DNA of 64,000 bases, from positions 62,001 to 126,000 of the forward strand of contig JACKFH010000005.1 in NCBI GenBank assembly GCA_020632575.1. The letters run 5' to 3'. The notes beneath the pieces were generated by a model. It did not search any database. It had not been told where the DNA came from and saw only the letters and a program-made list of their open reading frames with translations. This DNA comes from Candidatus Omnitrophota bacterium. Its GTDB lineage: Bacteria > Hinthialibacterota > Hinthialibacteria > OLB16. Shown one piece after another: positions 8,774 through 18,251 of the stretch. The position numbers were made by a program, and so were the translations under genes. Each line of letters opens with the position of its first letter. Within the stretch, counting starts at the first letter, position 1.

Positions 8774-9418
8774 TCATGGACCAAACTGCACGATATCGCC
8801 GGAACTCTTCGTTCCGTTGGTGGGTGCGTATTGGATCTGACTTTGACTGTCCGAAAACATCATCATGTACCTTGGGGGCGGGCCCTCGGCCATTAGCATC
8901 TGCATCGACCCGTATTCATTATCCGGGCCGGCGCTTAGCAAGCCGAATTGTGGGGCGCTCCCGGCGGTTGTTGGATACCCGTCCACGCGGATCTTAAACT
9001 CTCGAATCTGCGCGTCCGGAGTGTTTCCCGAGTTGACATAGATGAACGAATGTTTGTGATCCAACATTACCCGAGGTTTGAACACATCCAGAGGGACATC
9101 CTGAATGAATGCCACCGGGGTGGTCAGACTGTAAGGCACAAAGGGCATCCGCATGGCGCCGGTCATGTGCATAACCTGATCGTGATCGTGTCGAGTGAGG
9201 GGATACTCACGGTAGTCGACCTGATAGGCGTTCAGGGCCGTGGCTACGGTGCGCATTTCGGCTTGGGCCTTTGTCACTTTCGCTCGGGTCTGGGCTTGCA
9301 AAAAGTTTGGCAACGCGATCGCGATAAGAATCAGGATGATCGCGATCACGATCAATAATTCGAGCAGGGTGAAGGCCTGGATAGGCCGATCGCCCGCCCA
9401 TTTTGGCGGTGGAATCAA
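8774..9418 (-). CDS. Type II secretion/type IV pilin-like pseudopilin
   Basis: A 214-residue protein with a classic prepilin leader: a short basic lead, then AFTLLELLIVIAIILILIAIALPNFLQAQ, where cleavage is expected before Phe and Glu is at position +5 of the mature form. The following helix (KVTKAQAEMRTVATALNAY) and the text LSAGPDNEYGS are GspG/pseudopilin-like. The C-terminus YAPTNGTKSSGDIVQFGP shares the PTNGT..GD motif with the two other pseudopilins in this window. The start is TTG at 9418, supported by AAGGAG seven bases upstream; no ATG or GTG fits the leader. No other secretion genes are adjacent. Confidence 0.9.
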   Translation of the reverse strand: MIPPPKWAGDRPIQAFTLLELLIVIAIILILIAIALPNFLQAQTRAKVTKAQAEMRTVATALNAYQVDYREYPLTRHDHDQVMHMTGAMRMPFVPYSLTTPVAFIQDVPLDVFKPRVMLDHKHSFIYVNSGNTPDAQIREFKIRVDGYPTTAGSAPQFGLLSAGPDNEYGSMQMLMAEGPPPRYMMMFSDSQSQIQYAPTNGTKSSGDIVQFGP

Positions 9419-9505
9419 TGTTCCTCTCCTTTAAATGGAATAAACGGAATCGTCCCTATTTCACGGTGGGCTCACCGGAAATCGAGACGTCATGAAAGGG
9501 ATTTC

Positions 9506-10054
9506 CTAAACTGGAAATCGGAGAGGTTGCTCGGGGGGAGGCGATTCCGGAGATGGAATCCAAAAGAGGATTCCACAGGATGTCATGGGTCCTTGAACAA
9601 TGGAAATTGGAATGGCGTGGCCCGGTTGGTCGGTCATCAAAAAGACCCACTGGATGGAAGCCGGGAGGGCGGGCGATTCCTTATCGCCGGCGCGACATCC
9701 CGGTCCTCGCAAACTGAGAAGACCGGAATCGACCATGGGATACTTTGGCGCTTGGCAACAGCAGGCCGCGCCCATCGGACAACGATCTCCGCAACAGGTG
9801 CAGGAGCAAACAACCTCGGCGTCGGAATTTTCGGTGAGCCCCCATTTGTCGCCAAACTTCTTCAACCACGCTTTCCGCACCGCTTCGGCTTGGGGGTCGA
9901 GTTCATCTTGTTTAGGCGCCGGTTCACAGGTTTTTCCGCTCTTCTGAAATTCGAGAAGCATGGCAACCGCGCCGCCACATTCCGCGAGGGGCGTGGAAAG
10001 GAAGGAAAACATCAGAAATAGGGCAATCCTTCGGGAGGATCGATAATCAATCAC
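9506..10054 (-). CDS. Cys-rich putative secreted protein
   Basis: A 182-residue protein beginning VIDYRSSRRIALFLMFSFLS, which looks like a signal peptide of about 25 residues. Residues 83-100 hold eight cysteines (C83, 85, 87, 88, 92, 98, 99, 100) in the run VVCSCTCCGDRCPMGAACCC, suggestive of metal binding or dense disulfides. I recognise no family. The GTG start at 10054 overlaps the stop of the upstream epimerase gene (GTGA) and has GGAG six bases before it, so translation is probably coupled. The frame extends upstream into the epimerase gene, but that part is shadow. Confidence 0.65.
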   Translation of the reverse strand: MIDYRSSRRIALFLMFSFLSTPLAECGGAVAMLLEFQKSGKTCEPAPKQDELDPQAEAVRKAWLKKFGDKWGLTENSDAEVVCSCTCCGDRCPMGAACCCQAPKYPMVDSGLLSLRGPGCRAGDKESPALPASIQWVFLMTDQPGHAIPISIVQGPMTSCGILFWIPSPESPPPEQPLRFPV

Positions 10055-11202
10055 AGACGCTCCAGGACCTTCACTGTATAGAGTAAGGCCCTGGGAACAT
10101 GGAAGCAACCTTTGTAATCGCCGCCTTTCAAGCGATGGGTCAGGTTGCCGTAACGGTCGCAGTATCCAAACCACTCGCCGTCGACTTCATCCGCGAAACG
10201 GGTGAAGGCGTACTCGTGGATGCGTTGATGCCATTGCTCGAAAGAATGGTCCCCGGTGAGCGTGAAGGCCAGCGCCAAGGCATAAAGCGCCTCGGTGTGA
10301 GGCCACCAGAGTTTCATACTCCATTCGAGTTGCCGGGGTGGTTTCCCGTCGGCGTCGATGAAATAGAAAAGACCATCCTCATCGTGGTCCCAACCGAGGC
10401 TGAGCGAACCTTGAAGGGCTTCGAGGATGGTCACCCAGATCTCCGGCAATTCACATCGGCCCGCGGCGTGAAGCAGGAACCAACAAGCCTCGATCGAGTG
10501 CCCGGGGTTGATCAGTCGACCTTCCGGCAGATCGTTGAAAATCCCGTTTTCATCCAAATTCTCGCGAAAGACTTTCAAATCGGGATCCAGGTGGGCGAGA
10601 GTCTCGTGGATCGAGGACTCCCTTTTCACCTTAAGGTCTTCCTCATCGAGGATCCCGTCCATTTCCTCGACAAGATTGAGATAGATCATCGGCACAGCCA
10701 GACTCCGTGTGGCTCGGGCGCCCGGCAGAATGGGGCGCCCCAACAACTCCGGCTCGGAGATGAACTGTTCGATGAGATTCAAAAGGGCGACCGCCTCTTC
10801 CCGATAGATCTCTTCTCGAGTGGCTCGATACATTTCGGCTAGCGCCAAGAGTAGAAAGCACTCCGAAAAGATCTTTCGCTGAATCGCCTTGGGTTGACCC
10901 GCACGGTCCATCGAGAAACAGACTCGACCATCGGGGAGACGCGCGCATTTGCGCAGGAAGCGCATCCCGTGCTCCGCGATGGCCAACCATTGCGGATCTT
11001 CGCGCACCGTGTTGTAAAGTTTGGCGAAAGTCCACACTTGCCGAGCCTGGAGCCAGACATACTTTGAATCGTCGAAAACGGCGCCCTTCTCGTCGAGACA
11101 GGTGAAATACCCCCCGCACTCGGTGTCGATCGAATGGTTCATCCAAAAAGGAATCACTGACTCGAAAAGGTTTTTGCGGTAGATTTCAAGGTACTGTTTC
11201 AT
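10051..11202 (-). CDS. N-acylglucosamine 2-epimerase family protein
   Basis: A 383-residue protein of the AGE / cellobiose 2-epimerase (alpha/alpha barrel) family, the usual length. Visible family landmarks are ARQVWTFAKLYN, NPGHSIEACWFLLHAA, WSMKLWWPHTEALYALALA and GDYKGCFHVPRALL, which supply the two conserved histidines and Trp/Glu residues of the active-site cleft. It should interconvert C2 epimers of a sugar, either GlcNAc/ManNAc or a free aldose or disaccharide; the sequence alone does not decide. The start at 11202 (MKQYLEIYRK) has AAGGAC eight bases upstream; the longer frame is unlikely. It is divergent from the sulfatase at 11303 across a 100-bp gap. Confidence 0.88.
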   Translation of the reverse strand: MKQYLEIYRKNLFESVIPFWMNHSIDTECGGYFTCLDEKGAVFDDSKYVWLQARQVWTFAKLYNTVREDPQWLAIAEHGMRFLRKCARLPDGRVCFSMDRAGQPKAIQRKIFSECFLLLALAEMYRATREEIYREEAVALLNLIEQFISEPELLGRPILPGARATRSLAVPMIYLNLVEEMDGILDEEDLKVKRESSIHETLAHLDPDLKVFRENLDENGIFNDLPEGRLINPGHSIEACWFLLHAAGRCELPEIWVTILEALQGSLSLGWDHDEDGLFYFIDADGKPPRQLEWSMKLWWPHTEALYALALAFTLTGDHSFEQWHQRIHEYAFTRFADEVDGEWFGYCDRYGNLTHRLKGGDYKGCFHVPRALLYTVKVLERL

Positions 11203-11302
11203 ACTCGGAGTCCTTTGCGGCAAATGATCGAGCGCAATGTGACCGGACGGGCGCGAAGCTATCGGAAACCTGGATATCATACAACTAAAAGGAGGAAGTA
11301 TC

Positions 11303-12718
11303 ATGCACTCGGTGGATCGCAAGTGGGGTCTTCTGCTTGTCACTCTACTCATACTATTTATCTCGGGCCCACTCCTAGCCGGATCATGGCCAGAGAAGCC
11401 GAACATCGTCCTGATACTCGCGGACGATCTCGGTTGGTCCGACGTTTCCTTCATGGGGAGCCAGTATTACGAGACCCCCCACCTCGATCAGCTGGCTCGA
11501 GAGGGTATGAAGTTCACCAACGCTTACACGAATGCACCCAACTGCGCCCCAACGCGCGCTTGCTTAATGACCGGACTCTACACGCCCCGCCATGGAATCT
11601 TCACAGTGGGAACCTCGGAGCGCGGGGAGAGTCGAAACCGGAAATTGATCCCCATTCCTAACAAGACCGAACTCGATCCAAGATTCACAACTCTACCGGA
11701 AGTATTGAAGGCGGCGGGATATCACACAGCAAGCATCGGCAAGTGGCATCTGGGCAAGGGAAAGGAGGGCGGGCCTCAGGCGCATGGGTTCGATCTCAAC
11801 ATCGGGGGAGACAATGAAGGCCGCACACGCTCCCACTTCGCTCCCTATCACAACCCAAACCTTGAGGAGGGGCCGGATGGAGAGTACCTCACCGATCGCC
11901 TGACCGATGAGGCCATCCACTATATCGAAGCTCATCAATCCTCGCCATTCTTCCTCTATCTTCCTCACTACGCAGTGCACACCCCAATCCAAGCCAAGGA
12001 GGAGAAGATTGAAAAATACAGGAACAAATCCCCGCACGGAGGCCAAAACAACCCGACCTACGCAGCAATGATTGAGAGTCTCGATGAAGGGGTCGGGCGT
12101 ATCATGGAGACGCTCGATCGTTTGGATCTCAGAAGAAAGACTCTGGTCATTTTCTTCTCGGACAATGGCGGCCATGGAGGAATCACTTCAAACGCTCCAT
12201 TGCGGGGAATGAAGGGCATGCTCTATGAAGGAGGCATCCGTGTTCCCTTGGTGCTCTCATTGCCAGGAACGATCGCACAGGACTCAGTCTCGGACACACC
12301 GGTGATCGGCATCGACTTTTTTCCCACACTCCTGGAAATCGCTGGGGTTGCTAAACCGGCGGATTTGAATCTCGATGGTCTGAGTTTCGCCAGTCTGCTT
12401 CTCGGAGAAGGGCAACCTAGCGACCGCAGCTTGTTCTGGCACTTCCCGGGTTACCTGCAAATGTTTGAAGGTGGAGAAGGCGTTTGGCGGACAACTCCGG
12501 TTGGGGTCATTCGAAAAGGCGGCTGGAAGCTGATGGAGTTTTTCGAGGATGGAAATCTCGAACTCTACAACTTGGAGGACGATCTCGGCGAACAACACAA
12601 TCTAATCGATGACCATCACGAACTTGCCCAGGAACTGCTCAGTGAGATGAGATCATGGCGCAAGAAGACGGGAGCAAAACTGCCAAACGAGACCAACCCA
12701 GACTATGTCAAGAATTGA
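11303..12718 (+). CDS. Secreted formylglycine-type sulfatase
   Basis: A 471-residue sulfatase with an N-terminal signal peptide (residues about 8-27). NIVLILADDLGWSD gives the metal-binding double aspartate. C81 in CAPTRACLMTG is the cysteine to be converted to formylglycine (CxPxR). GKWHLG and FFSDNGGHGG complete the active site. Family members hydrolyse sulfate esters of polysaccharides in the periplasm or outside. The start has AAAGGAGG seven bases upstream. No sulfatase-maturing enzyme is present in the window. Confidence 0.93.
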   Translation: MHSVDRKWGLLLVTLLILFISGPLLAGSWPEKPNIVLILADDLGWSDVSFMGSQYYETPHLDQLAREGMKFTNAYTNAPNCAPTRACLMTGLYTPRHGIFTVGTSERGESRNRKLIPIPNKTELDPRFTTLPEVLKAAGYHTASIGKWHLGKGKEGGPQAHGFDLNIGGDNEGRTRSHFAPYHNPNLEEGPDGEYLTDRLTDEAIHYIEAHQSSPFFLYLPHYAVHTPIQAKEEKIEKYRNKSPHGGQNNPTYAAMIESLDEGVGRIMETLDRLDLRRKTLVIFFSDNGGHGGITSNAPLRGMKGMLYEGGIRVPLVLSLPGTIAQDSVSDTPVIGIDFFPTLLEIAGVAKPADLNLDGLSFASLLLGEGQPSDRSLFWHFPGYLQMFEGGEGVWRTTPVGVIRKGGWKLMEFFEDGNLELYNLEDDLGEQHNLIDDHHELAQELLSEMRSWRKKTGAKLPNETNPDYVKN

Positions 12719-12831
12719 TCGAACTGCTAAAATATGCAGTATTGATTTTTCCAAGAAAACCTCGACAAGTAGGGCAAAAGGCTGTAGATTCAGTGTAGGA
12801 GGGGATAAAATAGACGATTGGCGGTTGTAAA

Positions 12832-15800
12832 TTGATTCATAAGGTTCTGACAGTTGACTCTGTCGTGACTTCCCAAGGGTACGTAATCCGCCTCCGCGGG
12901 GATCTCTTCGCATCCACCGTTCCTCATCTGGCCCGAACGGTCGACTCACTCAAAGGCCTCTCTCTCTCACGGATCGTCTTGGACTTGGAGGGTCTGGTCC
13001 ATATCGACTCGCGTGGAATCGGGGCCTTGGTGGGCTGGCACCGCCACTTCACCAATCGAGGAATCAAGTTTGAAATCACCCAAGTTCCCGACACAGTGCT
13101 GCAACCTCTACGGGTTTGTCACCTCGATTCGATTCTCGAAATCGGACCCGAGGCCGCTTTGACCACTGACAAAGTCCGCCTTCAGAGAGAGGCGCTTTGG
13201 AAGTCCTATGAATTCGCCTCTCAAATTCTCTCGGGTCTCGGCGAGGGTTTGATCGCGGTTAACACAGACACACAAATCGTTTACCTAAATCCCACCGCCG
13301 AAGAGATTCTGAACGAGATCGAGGAGAGGGTCATCGGACAACCTCTCCTCGAGTCGATCGAAATCCTGAATTTTACCCACCACGAGTTCTTGCAGTTTCT
13401 CCAAGTCGATCGAATGACCGACCAAGACGCTCGCTCCAGAATGCATCGAGAGATCGAACTCAGAAAAGCGGATGGAGAACGAGTGTGGGTCCGGGTCATC
13501 TTCACTCCCATCTTTCGGTCGGGAGTCCGACAGGGGACGATTCTTAACCTGATTGACATCTCGGATGAAATTCACGCTCGGAGCGCGGGGATTCGTCATC
13601 TGAGCCATTTGGAAAGTCTCCGCAAGGTTTCGAAATCGCTGCGAACCGGGCTGGACATGGAAGAGATGATGAACTCCGCCCTGTTGACAGTCAAAGACAT
13701 TTTCGGTTGCGACCGAGCTTGGCTCCTTTATCCCTGTGATCCCAAATCCTCGACCTGGAGCATTCAGATTGAGGTCACCAATCCCGAGTTTCCCGGCGCT
13801 CAAGCGCTTGGGGGAGAGTTCGAGATTTCCTCGGCGATTCAATCGGAACTCGCCAAACACCTCTCCTCGGAAGACCCGGTGGTTTACGATGATCGTCGGC
13901 CATTCCCGCATACCGACGAATTTCTGAATACATTTCAAATCCAATCGCAAATGGCCATTGCCATTCACCCGCATCTCGGGAAACCCTGGCTCTTCGGCAT
14001 TCATCAATGCAGGGGAACGAGGACCTGGACGCCAACCGAGCAATCCCTGTTCAAGGAGATCTCCTTCAAAATCGCCGACGCCCTGAACAGCCTCCTACTA
14101 TCGCGCGGAAGCCGCGCCAAAGAGGAATCTTTAAGGTCCGTTTTGGAGATCACTGGCGGAATACCGGAGCAAGAGTTCTTCGCGAACATGATCCAGTATG
14201 TCTGCCAAAGACTGGATGTCCGTCATGGTTTCATCGGTTGTCTCACGGGCGAGGGAACGGTTTCCACACTCGCCGCGTGGCGAGACGGACACGCCGGCAA
14301 GAACTTCCAATACGCGATTGAGGGAACCCCTTGCGAAACAGTCATCGGGAATAAGTTTCAGCATTACCACGGCGATGTTCCCAGTCAGTTCCCTGAGGAT
14401 GGAAACCTCGCACTGATGAACATTCACTGTTACATGGGCGCGCCACTCTTCTCCTCCTCGGGCAAACCTCTAGGAATAATCGCGGTCCTCAATGAATGCG
14501 AAAAGGAACAACTCCTCGACGCGAGGACAATCCTCGAGGTCATGGCCGAACGAGTCTCCTCGGTGATCGAGCGCCAACGTTCGAGGGAGGCGCTGGAACG
14601 CAGTGAATTGGAAAACCGGGCGATCCTCAGCGCCATCCCGGACCCCATCGTTCGATTGAGCCTGGAAGGAGACGTCCTTGACGTTCAATTTCCCTCCAAG
14701 GAGGCCGATGCCGATCCGTTGCTTGTGGATCGGTGCCGCCCCCTGCGCGACAACGAGGCAATTTGGAATGAAATCCTCAACCTAGTCGGCGAATGCTCCC
14801 GTAAGCAAGAGACACGAACGATGGAGTTTCATTTCGTCGACTCCAATCGAGTGCGAGACTACGAGGCGAGGGCCGCCCCCTATTTTCAGAATGAGGCCAT
14901 TGTGCTCTTCCGTGACATCTCCGAGAGGAAGATGAGCGAAGCGGTGACAAAAGCCGAAAAAACACTCCTTGAACAGGTCTCTGTCGGCGAGAATCTCGGT
15001 AAGATTCTCGACCAGTTGGTGATGGAGGCGGAACGGCTCGTGCCAGGAATGGCGGGATCGATACTGACCCTGGACTCGGAGGGGAAACGATTGTTCCACG
15101 CTTCGGCCCCGAATCTTCCCCAAGAGTACAGACAGGCGATCGATGGAGTCGAGATCGGACCGGATGTCGGGTCATGCGGGACCGCGGCGTTCCGGGGAGA
15201 ACCGGTTTTCGTCACGAACATCGACGACGATCCCCTATGGAGCGATTACAAGTCCCTGGCCCTGGAACACGGTTTGAAATCGTGTTGGTCGATTCCCATC
15301 TTCTCCTCCTCGAGGGATGTGCTGGGGACTTTCGCCCTCTATTACTCCGAATATGGCGCACCGGATCGGTTTCAGATTCACCTCATCGACCAGTTCAGCC
15401 GATTGGCGGCTCTTGCCATTGAGAGAAAGAGAGCCGACGACGAAAGGCTGCGAATGGAGCAGCAATTCCAACAGACCCAGAAGCTGGAAAGTCTGGGAAT
15501 CCTGGCCGGGGGGATCGCGCACGATTTCAACAACTTGTTGGTGGGCATTCTGGGGAATGCGGGCTTGGCAATTGGCGATCTGGATTCCAACCACCCCGTG
15601 CGCGAGACACTCGAACAGATCGAACTCTCGGCGACCCGCGCCTCGGACCTGACACGCCAGCTCCTCGCTTATTCCGGTCGCGGAAAATTTGTGGTGGAAC
15701 CGGTCAATCCCAAAACCTTAATCGAGGAAATGGCCCACCTGCTCCGGGTGTCCGTGCACAAGAACACGACCATGGAATTGGAGTTTCAACCGGAGACTCC

Positions 15801-16629
15801 GAATATCGAGGCGGATGTCACTCAACTCCGTCAGGTGATCATGAATCTCATGATCAACGCCTCGGATTCTCTGGGAGGGAAGGCTGGAACGATCGCGGTT
15901 CGAACCGGCGGGGTCCAGTTGAAGAAGAAAGACATGGTGGGAATGATTCCGGCGGAAGAACTTCCAAGCGGCAAGTACTGTCTGCTCGAGGTTCGGGACA
16001 CGGGATCGGGAATGGATCAGGCAACGCTCTCTCGCATCTTCGATCCATTCTTCACCACTAAATTCACTGGGCGGGGACTAGGTCTAGCCGCCGTTCTTGG
16101 CATCGTTCGGAGCCACCGTGGCGGTCTCAAGGTGAAAAGCGAGGTCGGAAAGGGGACCCACTTCTCCCTCTACTTCCCCTCCACCGAACTCGGCAAAATC
16201 CATTCGCCGGACCCTTCCGCCGGGGAGTTCGCCGACGAGGATTTGTCCGGAACCAAAGTGCTGGTTGTCGATGACGAGGATTCGGTGCGCACGCTTGTCG
16301 CGCGAGTTCTTACAAGGGAGGGGTTGGAAGTGATCACCGCGGAGAGCGGGATGGCGGCAATTGAAATCGTTCAACGCTTCCCGAACGACTTCGACCTTGT
16401 CCTTCTCGATCTCACCATGCCCCAACTGGATGGGAAGGAAACATTCGATCGGCTTGTCCGGATTCAACCCAACCTCCGGGTCCTCCTGACCAGCGGATTC
16501 AGCGAGGAGGAGACAACCGATCGTTTCCAGGGGAGGCAGTTGGCGGGATTCATTCAAAAACCCTATCGATCCAATGAGCTGAGTCGACGCGTTCGGTCGG
16601 CACTCGCGCGGCCCGCGATGGAAAACTGA
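12832..16629 (+). CDS. Hybrid sensor histidine kinase: STAS-PAS-GAF-GAF-PAS-GAF-HisKA-HATPase-REC
   Basis: A 1265-residue signalling protein without clear membrane spans. Domains in order, approximate: STAS 1-110 (phosphorylatable-type HIDSRGIGALVGW, S60), PAS 123-240, GAF 265-415, GAF 430-590, PAS 600-705, GAF 715-865, HisKA 885-955 with H897 in GGIAHDFNNLL, HATPase 995-1120 (MNLMINASDSL N box; DTGSGMD and GRGLGLAAV G boxes), and a receiver 1140-1262 with D1193 in LLDLTMP. It likely senses cytoplasmic signals and phosphorylates its own receiver; an output protein is not adjacent. The start is uncertain: TTG 12832 is the first usual start codon in frame, but the strong AGGAGGGG at 12797 does not match it in spacing. 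Confidence 0.9.
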   Translation: MIHKVLTVDSVVTSQGYVIRLRGDLFASTVPHLARTVDSLKGLSLSRIVLDLEGLVHIDSRGIGALVGWHRHFTNRGIKFEITQVPDTVLQPLRVCHLDSILEIGPEAALTTDKVRLQREALWKSYEFASQILSGLGEGLIAVNTDTQIVYLNPTAEEILNEIEERVIGQPLLESIEILNFTHHEFLQFLQVDRMTDQDARSRMHREIELRKADGERVWVRVIFTPIFRSGVRQGTILNLIDISDEIHARSAGIRHLSHLESLRKVSKSLRTGLDMEEMMNSALLTVKDIFGCDRAWLLYPCDPKSSTWSIQIEVTNPEFPGAQALGGEFEISSAIQSELAKHLSSEDPVVYDDRRPFPHTDEFLNTFQIQSQMAIAIHPHLGKPWLFGIHQCRGTRTWTPTEQSLFKEISFKIADALNSLLLSRGSRAKEESLRSVLEITGGIPEQEFFANMIQYVCQRLDVRHGFIGCLTGEGTVSTLAAWRDGHAGKNFQYAIEGTPCETVIGNKFQHYHGDVPSQFPEDGNLALMNIHCYMGAPLFSSSGKPLGIIAVLNECEKEQLLDARTILEVMAERVSSVIERQRSREALERSELENRAILSAIPDPIVRLSLEGDVLDVQFPSKEADADPLLVDRCRPLRDNEAIWNEILNLVGECSRKQETRTMEFHFVDSNRVRDYEARAAPYFQNEAIVLFRDISERKMSEAVTKAEKTLLEQVSVGENLGKILDQLVMEAERLVPGMAGSILTLDSEGKRLFHASAPNLPQEYRQAIDGVEIGPDVGSCGTAAFRGEPVFVTNIDDDPLWSDYKSLALEHGLKSCWSIPIFSSSRDVLGTFALYYSEYGAPDRFQIHLIDQFSRLAALAIERKRADDERLRMEQQFQQTQKLESLGILAGGIAHDFNNLLVGILGNAGLAIGDLDSNHPVRETLEQIELSATRASDLTRQLLAYSGRGKFVVEPVNPKTLIEEMAHLLRVSVHKNTTMELEFQPETPNIEADVTQLRQVIMNLMINASDSLGGKAGTIAVRTGGVQLKKKDMVGMIPAEELPSGKYCLLEVRDTGSGMDQATLSRIFDPFFTTKFTGRGLGLAAVLGIVRSHRGGLKVKSEVGKGTHFSLYFPSTELGKIHSPDPSAGEFADEDLSGTKVLVVDDEDSVRTLVARVLTREGLEVITAESGMAAIEIVQRFPNDFDLVLLDLTMPQLDGKETFDRLVRIQPNLRVLLTSGFSEEETTDRFQGRQLAGFIQKPYRSNELSRRVRSALARPAMEN

Positions 16630-16630
16630 A

Positions 16631-17140
16631 TCATTCGGGATGGGTCAAACGAGCGATCATTTCCTCTTGGTCGGGATACTCCCGGATCAGTTTCTCTCGG
16701 TTTCCTGATTCGTAATCCTCAAAATCGAAACCGGGGGAAACAGTGCAACCCAGTAACGCGAACTCACCTCCCTCGCTCAGACAGGTTCCCTGCCAGACTC
16801 CTTTCGGAACCACCACCTGCGGTCTTTCGCCGGACAACACATCATTCCCAATGACGATGGTCTTCGAGGAACCATCCGGAAAGAGCTGGAGCATAGTGAC
16901 CGGGTCCCCCAAATAAAAGTGAAAGATCTCATCCGTGGGCAACCGGTGCATCTCGGAAAAGGTTCCCGGTTTCAGGAGGTAGTAGATCGCGGTCGAGCAG
17001 TTTCGATCGCTCGGATAACGACCCGGAAGCGCTTCTTTTGGGAGAACATCTTCGGAACGATAGGTCTCCACAAAGAAGCCACCCTCCGTGGGATGAGGTT
17101 CCAATCCGAGCTTTTGAATGATTTGTTCGATCCGATCCAT
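16631..17140 (-). CDS. Cupin-domain protein, DUF985 type
   Basis: A 169-residue protein of the DUF985 cupin group. The start MDRIEQIIQKLGLEPHPTEGGFFVETYRS is characteristic, followed by STAIYYLLKPGTFSEMHRL.TDEIFHFYLGD, which is the first cupin motif with its metal-ligand histidines and glutamate. PQVVVPKGVWQG and LLGCTVSPGFDFEDYE follow. The biochemical role of this group is not established; some members are annotated as sugar-binding or epimerase-like. GGAGGAG precedes the ATG. It is convergent with the sensor kinase, with only 1 bp between stops. Confidence 0.88.
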   Translation of the reverse strand: MDRIEQIIQKLGLEPHPTEGGFFVETYRSEDVLPKEALPGRYPSDRNCSTAIYYLLKPGTFSEMHRLPTDEIFHFYLGDPVTMLQLFPDGSSKTIVIGNDVLSGERPQVVVPKGVWQGTCLSEGGEFALLGCTVSPGFDFEDYESGNREKLIREYPDQEEMIARLTHPE

Positions 17141-17267
17141 GCTCTCCTCCGTTCAACGGTCGATTCAAACACGAATTTCGATCGATTGGACCCCGCCACG
17201 CGATCGGTTGACAGCTCTTGGCGTTTGCTGTCTCCTTTTTCACTTGCATTCGATCGGAGGCGCATTG

Positions 17268-18251
17268 ATGAGAGTTGTTGGACTTCTAGTCCTTTCCCTT
17301 CTGGCGTGGATATCCCCGATGTACGCGGAAGTCACCATGGAGAATGTCGAATACGGCGGCTGGGCAAACTGTGTCCGGCTATCCAACGGGACCATGGAAT
17401 TAATCGCCACCACCGATGTCGGCCCTCGAATCATTCGCTGTGGGTTTGTTGGCGGCGAAAACCTCTTTCTCGAATCCACGGACCAATTGGGGAAAACCGG
17501 TGGAGAGGACTGGCGGATCTATGGCGGCCATCGTCTTTGGCACGCACCCGAAATGAAACCTCGAACCTATGCTCCCGATAATGAACCGGTGAAACTCGGT
17601 TGGGATGGGGAACGTCTGATCCTCACACAGCCTCGCGAGGAATGGACCGCGGTTCAAAAGGAGATCGAGGTGAGGATGGCCGAGGATCGGGATGGAGCCC
17701 GAGTTCTTCATCGAATCACCAACAAAAACCTTTGGCCGATCCGTCTTTCGCCATGGGCGATCACCGTCTTCCGCGGCGGAGGTTTCGCGGTCTTGCCAAG
17801 GGCGGTTTATGGGAAGCATGGCGAGAATCTGCTTCCGACTCAAAACCTTTCGCTTTGGCCCTACACCAACATGGCGGATCCTCGCTTCACTTGGGGGGAT
17901 CGATTCATCCGCGTGAGAACCGACGCGGAAAGCAAGGACCCACAAAAGATCGGCATCCTCAACACACGGGGTTGGGGCGCTTACGTTCTGGGAAATGAGG
18001 CGTTCCTGAAACAGATCGAATACGAGAAGGGCGCCCCCTACCCGGATCTCAATTCGAGCACCGAGGTCTACACCCAGGGCATGATGCTCGAGTTGGAGAC
18101 TCTCGGCCCACTCACCGAGGTGGAGCCGGGACAATCGGTCGAATGGATCGAGCATTGGACACTTCTCAAGGGGGACATCGCGGAGGATGACTCCTCCATT
18201 GAGTCCTTTTTCGCACCTCACCTATTGACCAAGGAGGCGACGCCAAAATGA
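17268..18251 (+). CDS. Secreted protein of unknown function, coupled to a sulfatase (DUF4380-like)
   Basis: A 327-residue protein with a signal peptide (MRVVGLLVLSLLAWISPMYA). The mature part, mostly beta with ITTDVGPRII-like text (IATTDVGPRIIRCGF), resembles galactose-mutarotase-like or DUF4380 proteins, but I do not identify catalytic residues. The start at 17268 has GGAGG eight bases upstream; the frame upstream of it overlaps the cupin gene and is not used. Its TGA overlaps the ATG of the next sulfatase (ATGA), so the two are translationally coupled and probably act in the same glycan pathway. Confidence 0.75.
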   Translation: MRVVGLLVLSLLAWISPMYAEVTMENVEYGGWANCVRLSNGTMELIATTDVGPRIIRCGFVGGENLFLESTDQLGKTGGEDWRIYGGHRLWHAPEMKPRTYAPDNEPVKLGWDGERLILTQPREEWTAVQKEIEVRMAEDRDGARVLHRITNKNLWPIRLSPWAITVFRGGGFAVLPRAVYGKHGENLLPTQNLSLWPYTNMADPRFTWGDRFIRVRTDAESKDPQKIGILNTRGWGAYVLGNEAFLKQIEYEKGAPYPDLNSSTEVYTQGMMLELETLGPLTEVEPGQSVEWIEHWTLLKGDIAEDDSSIESFFAPHLLTKEATPK

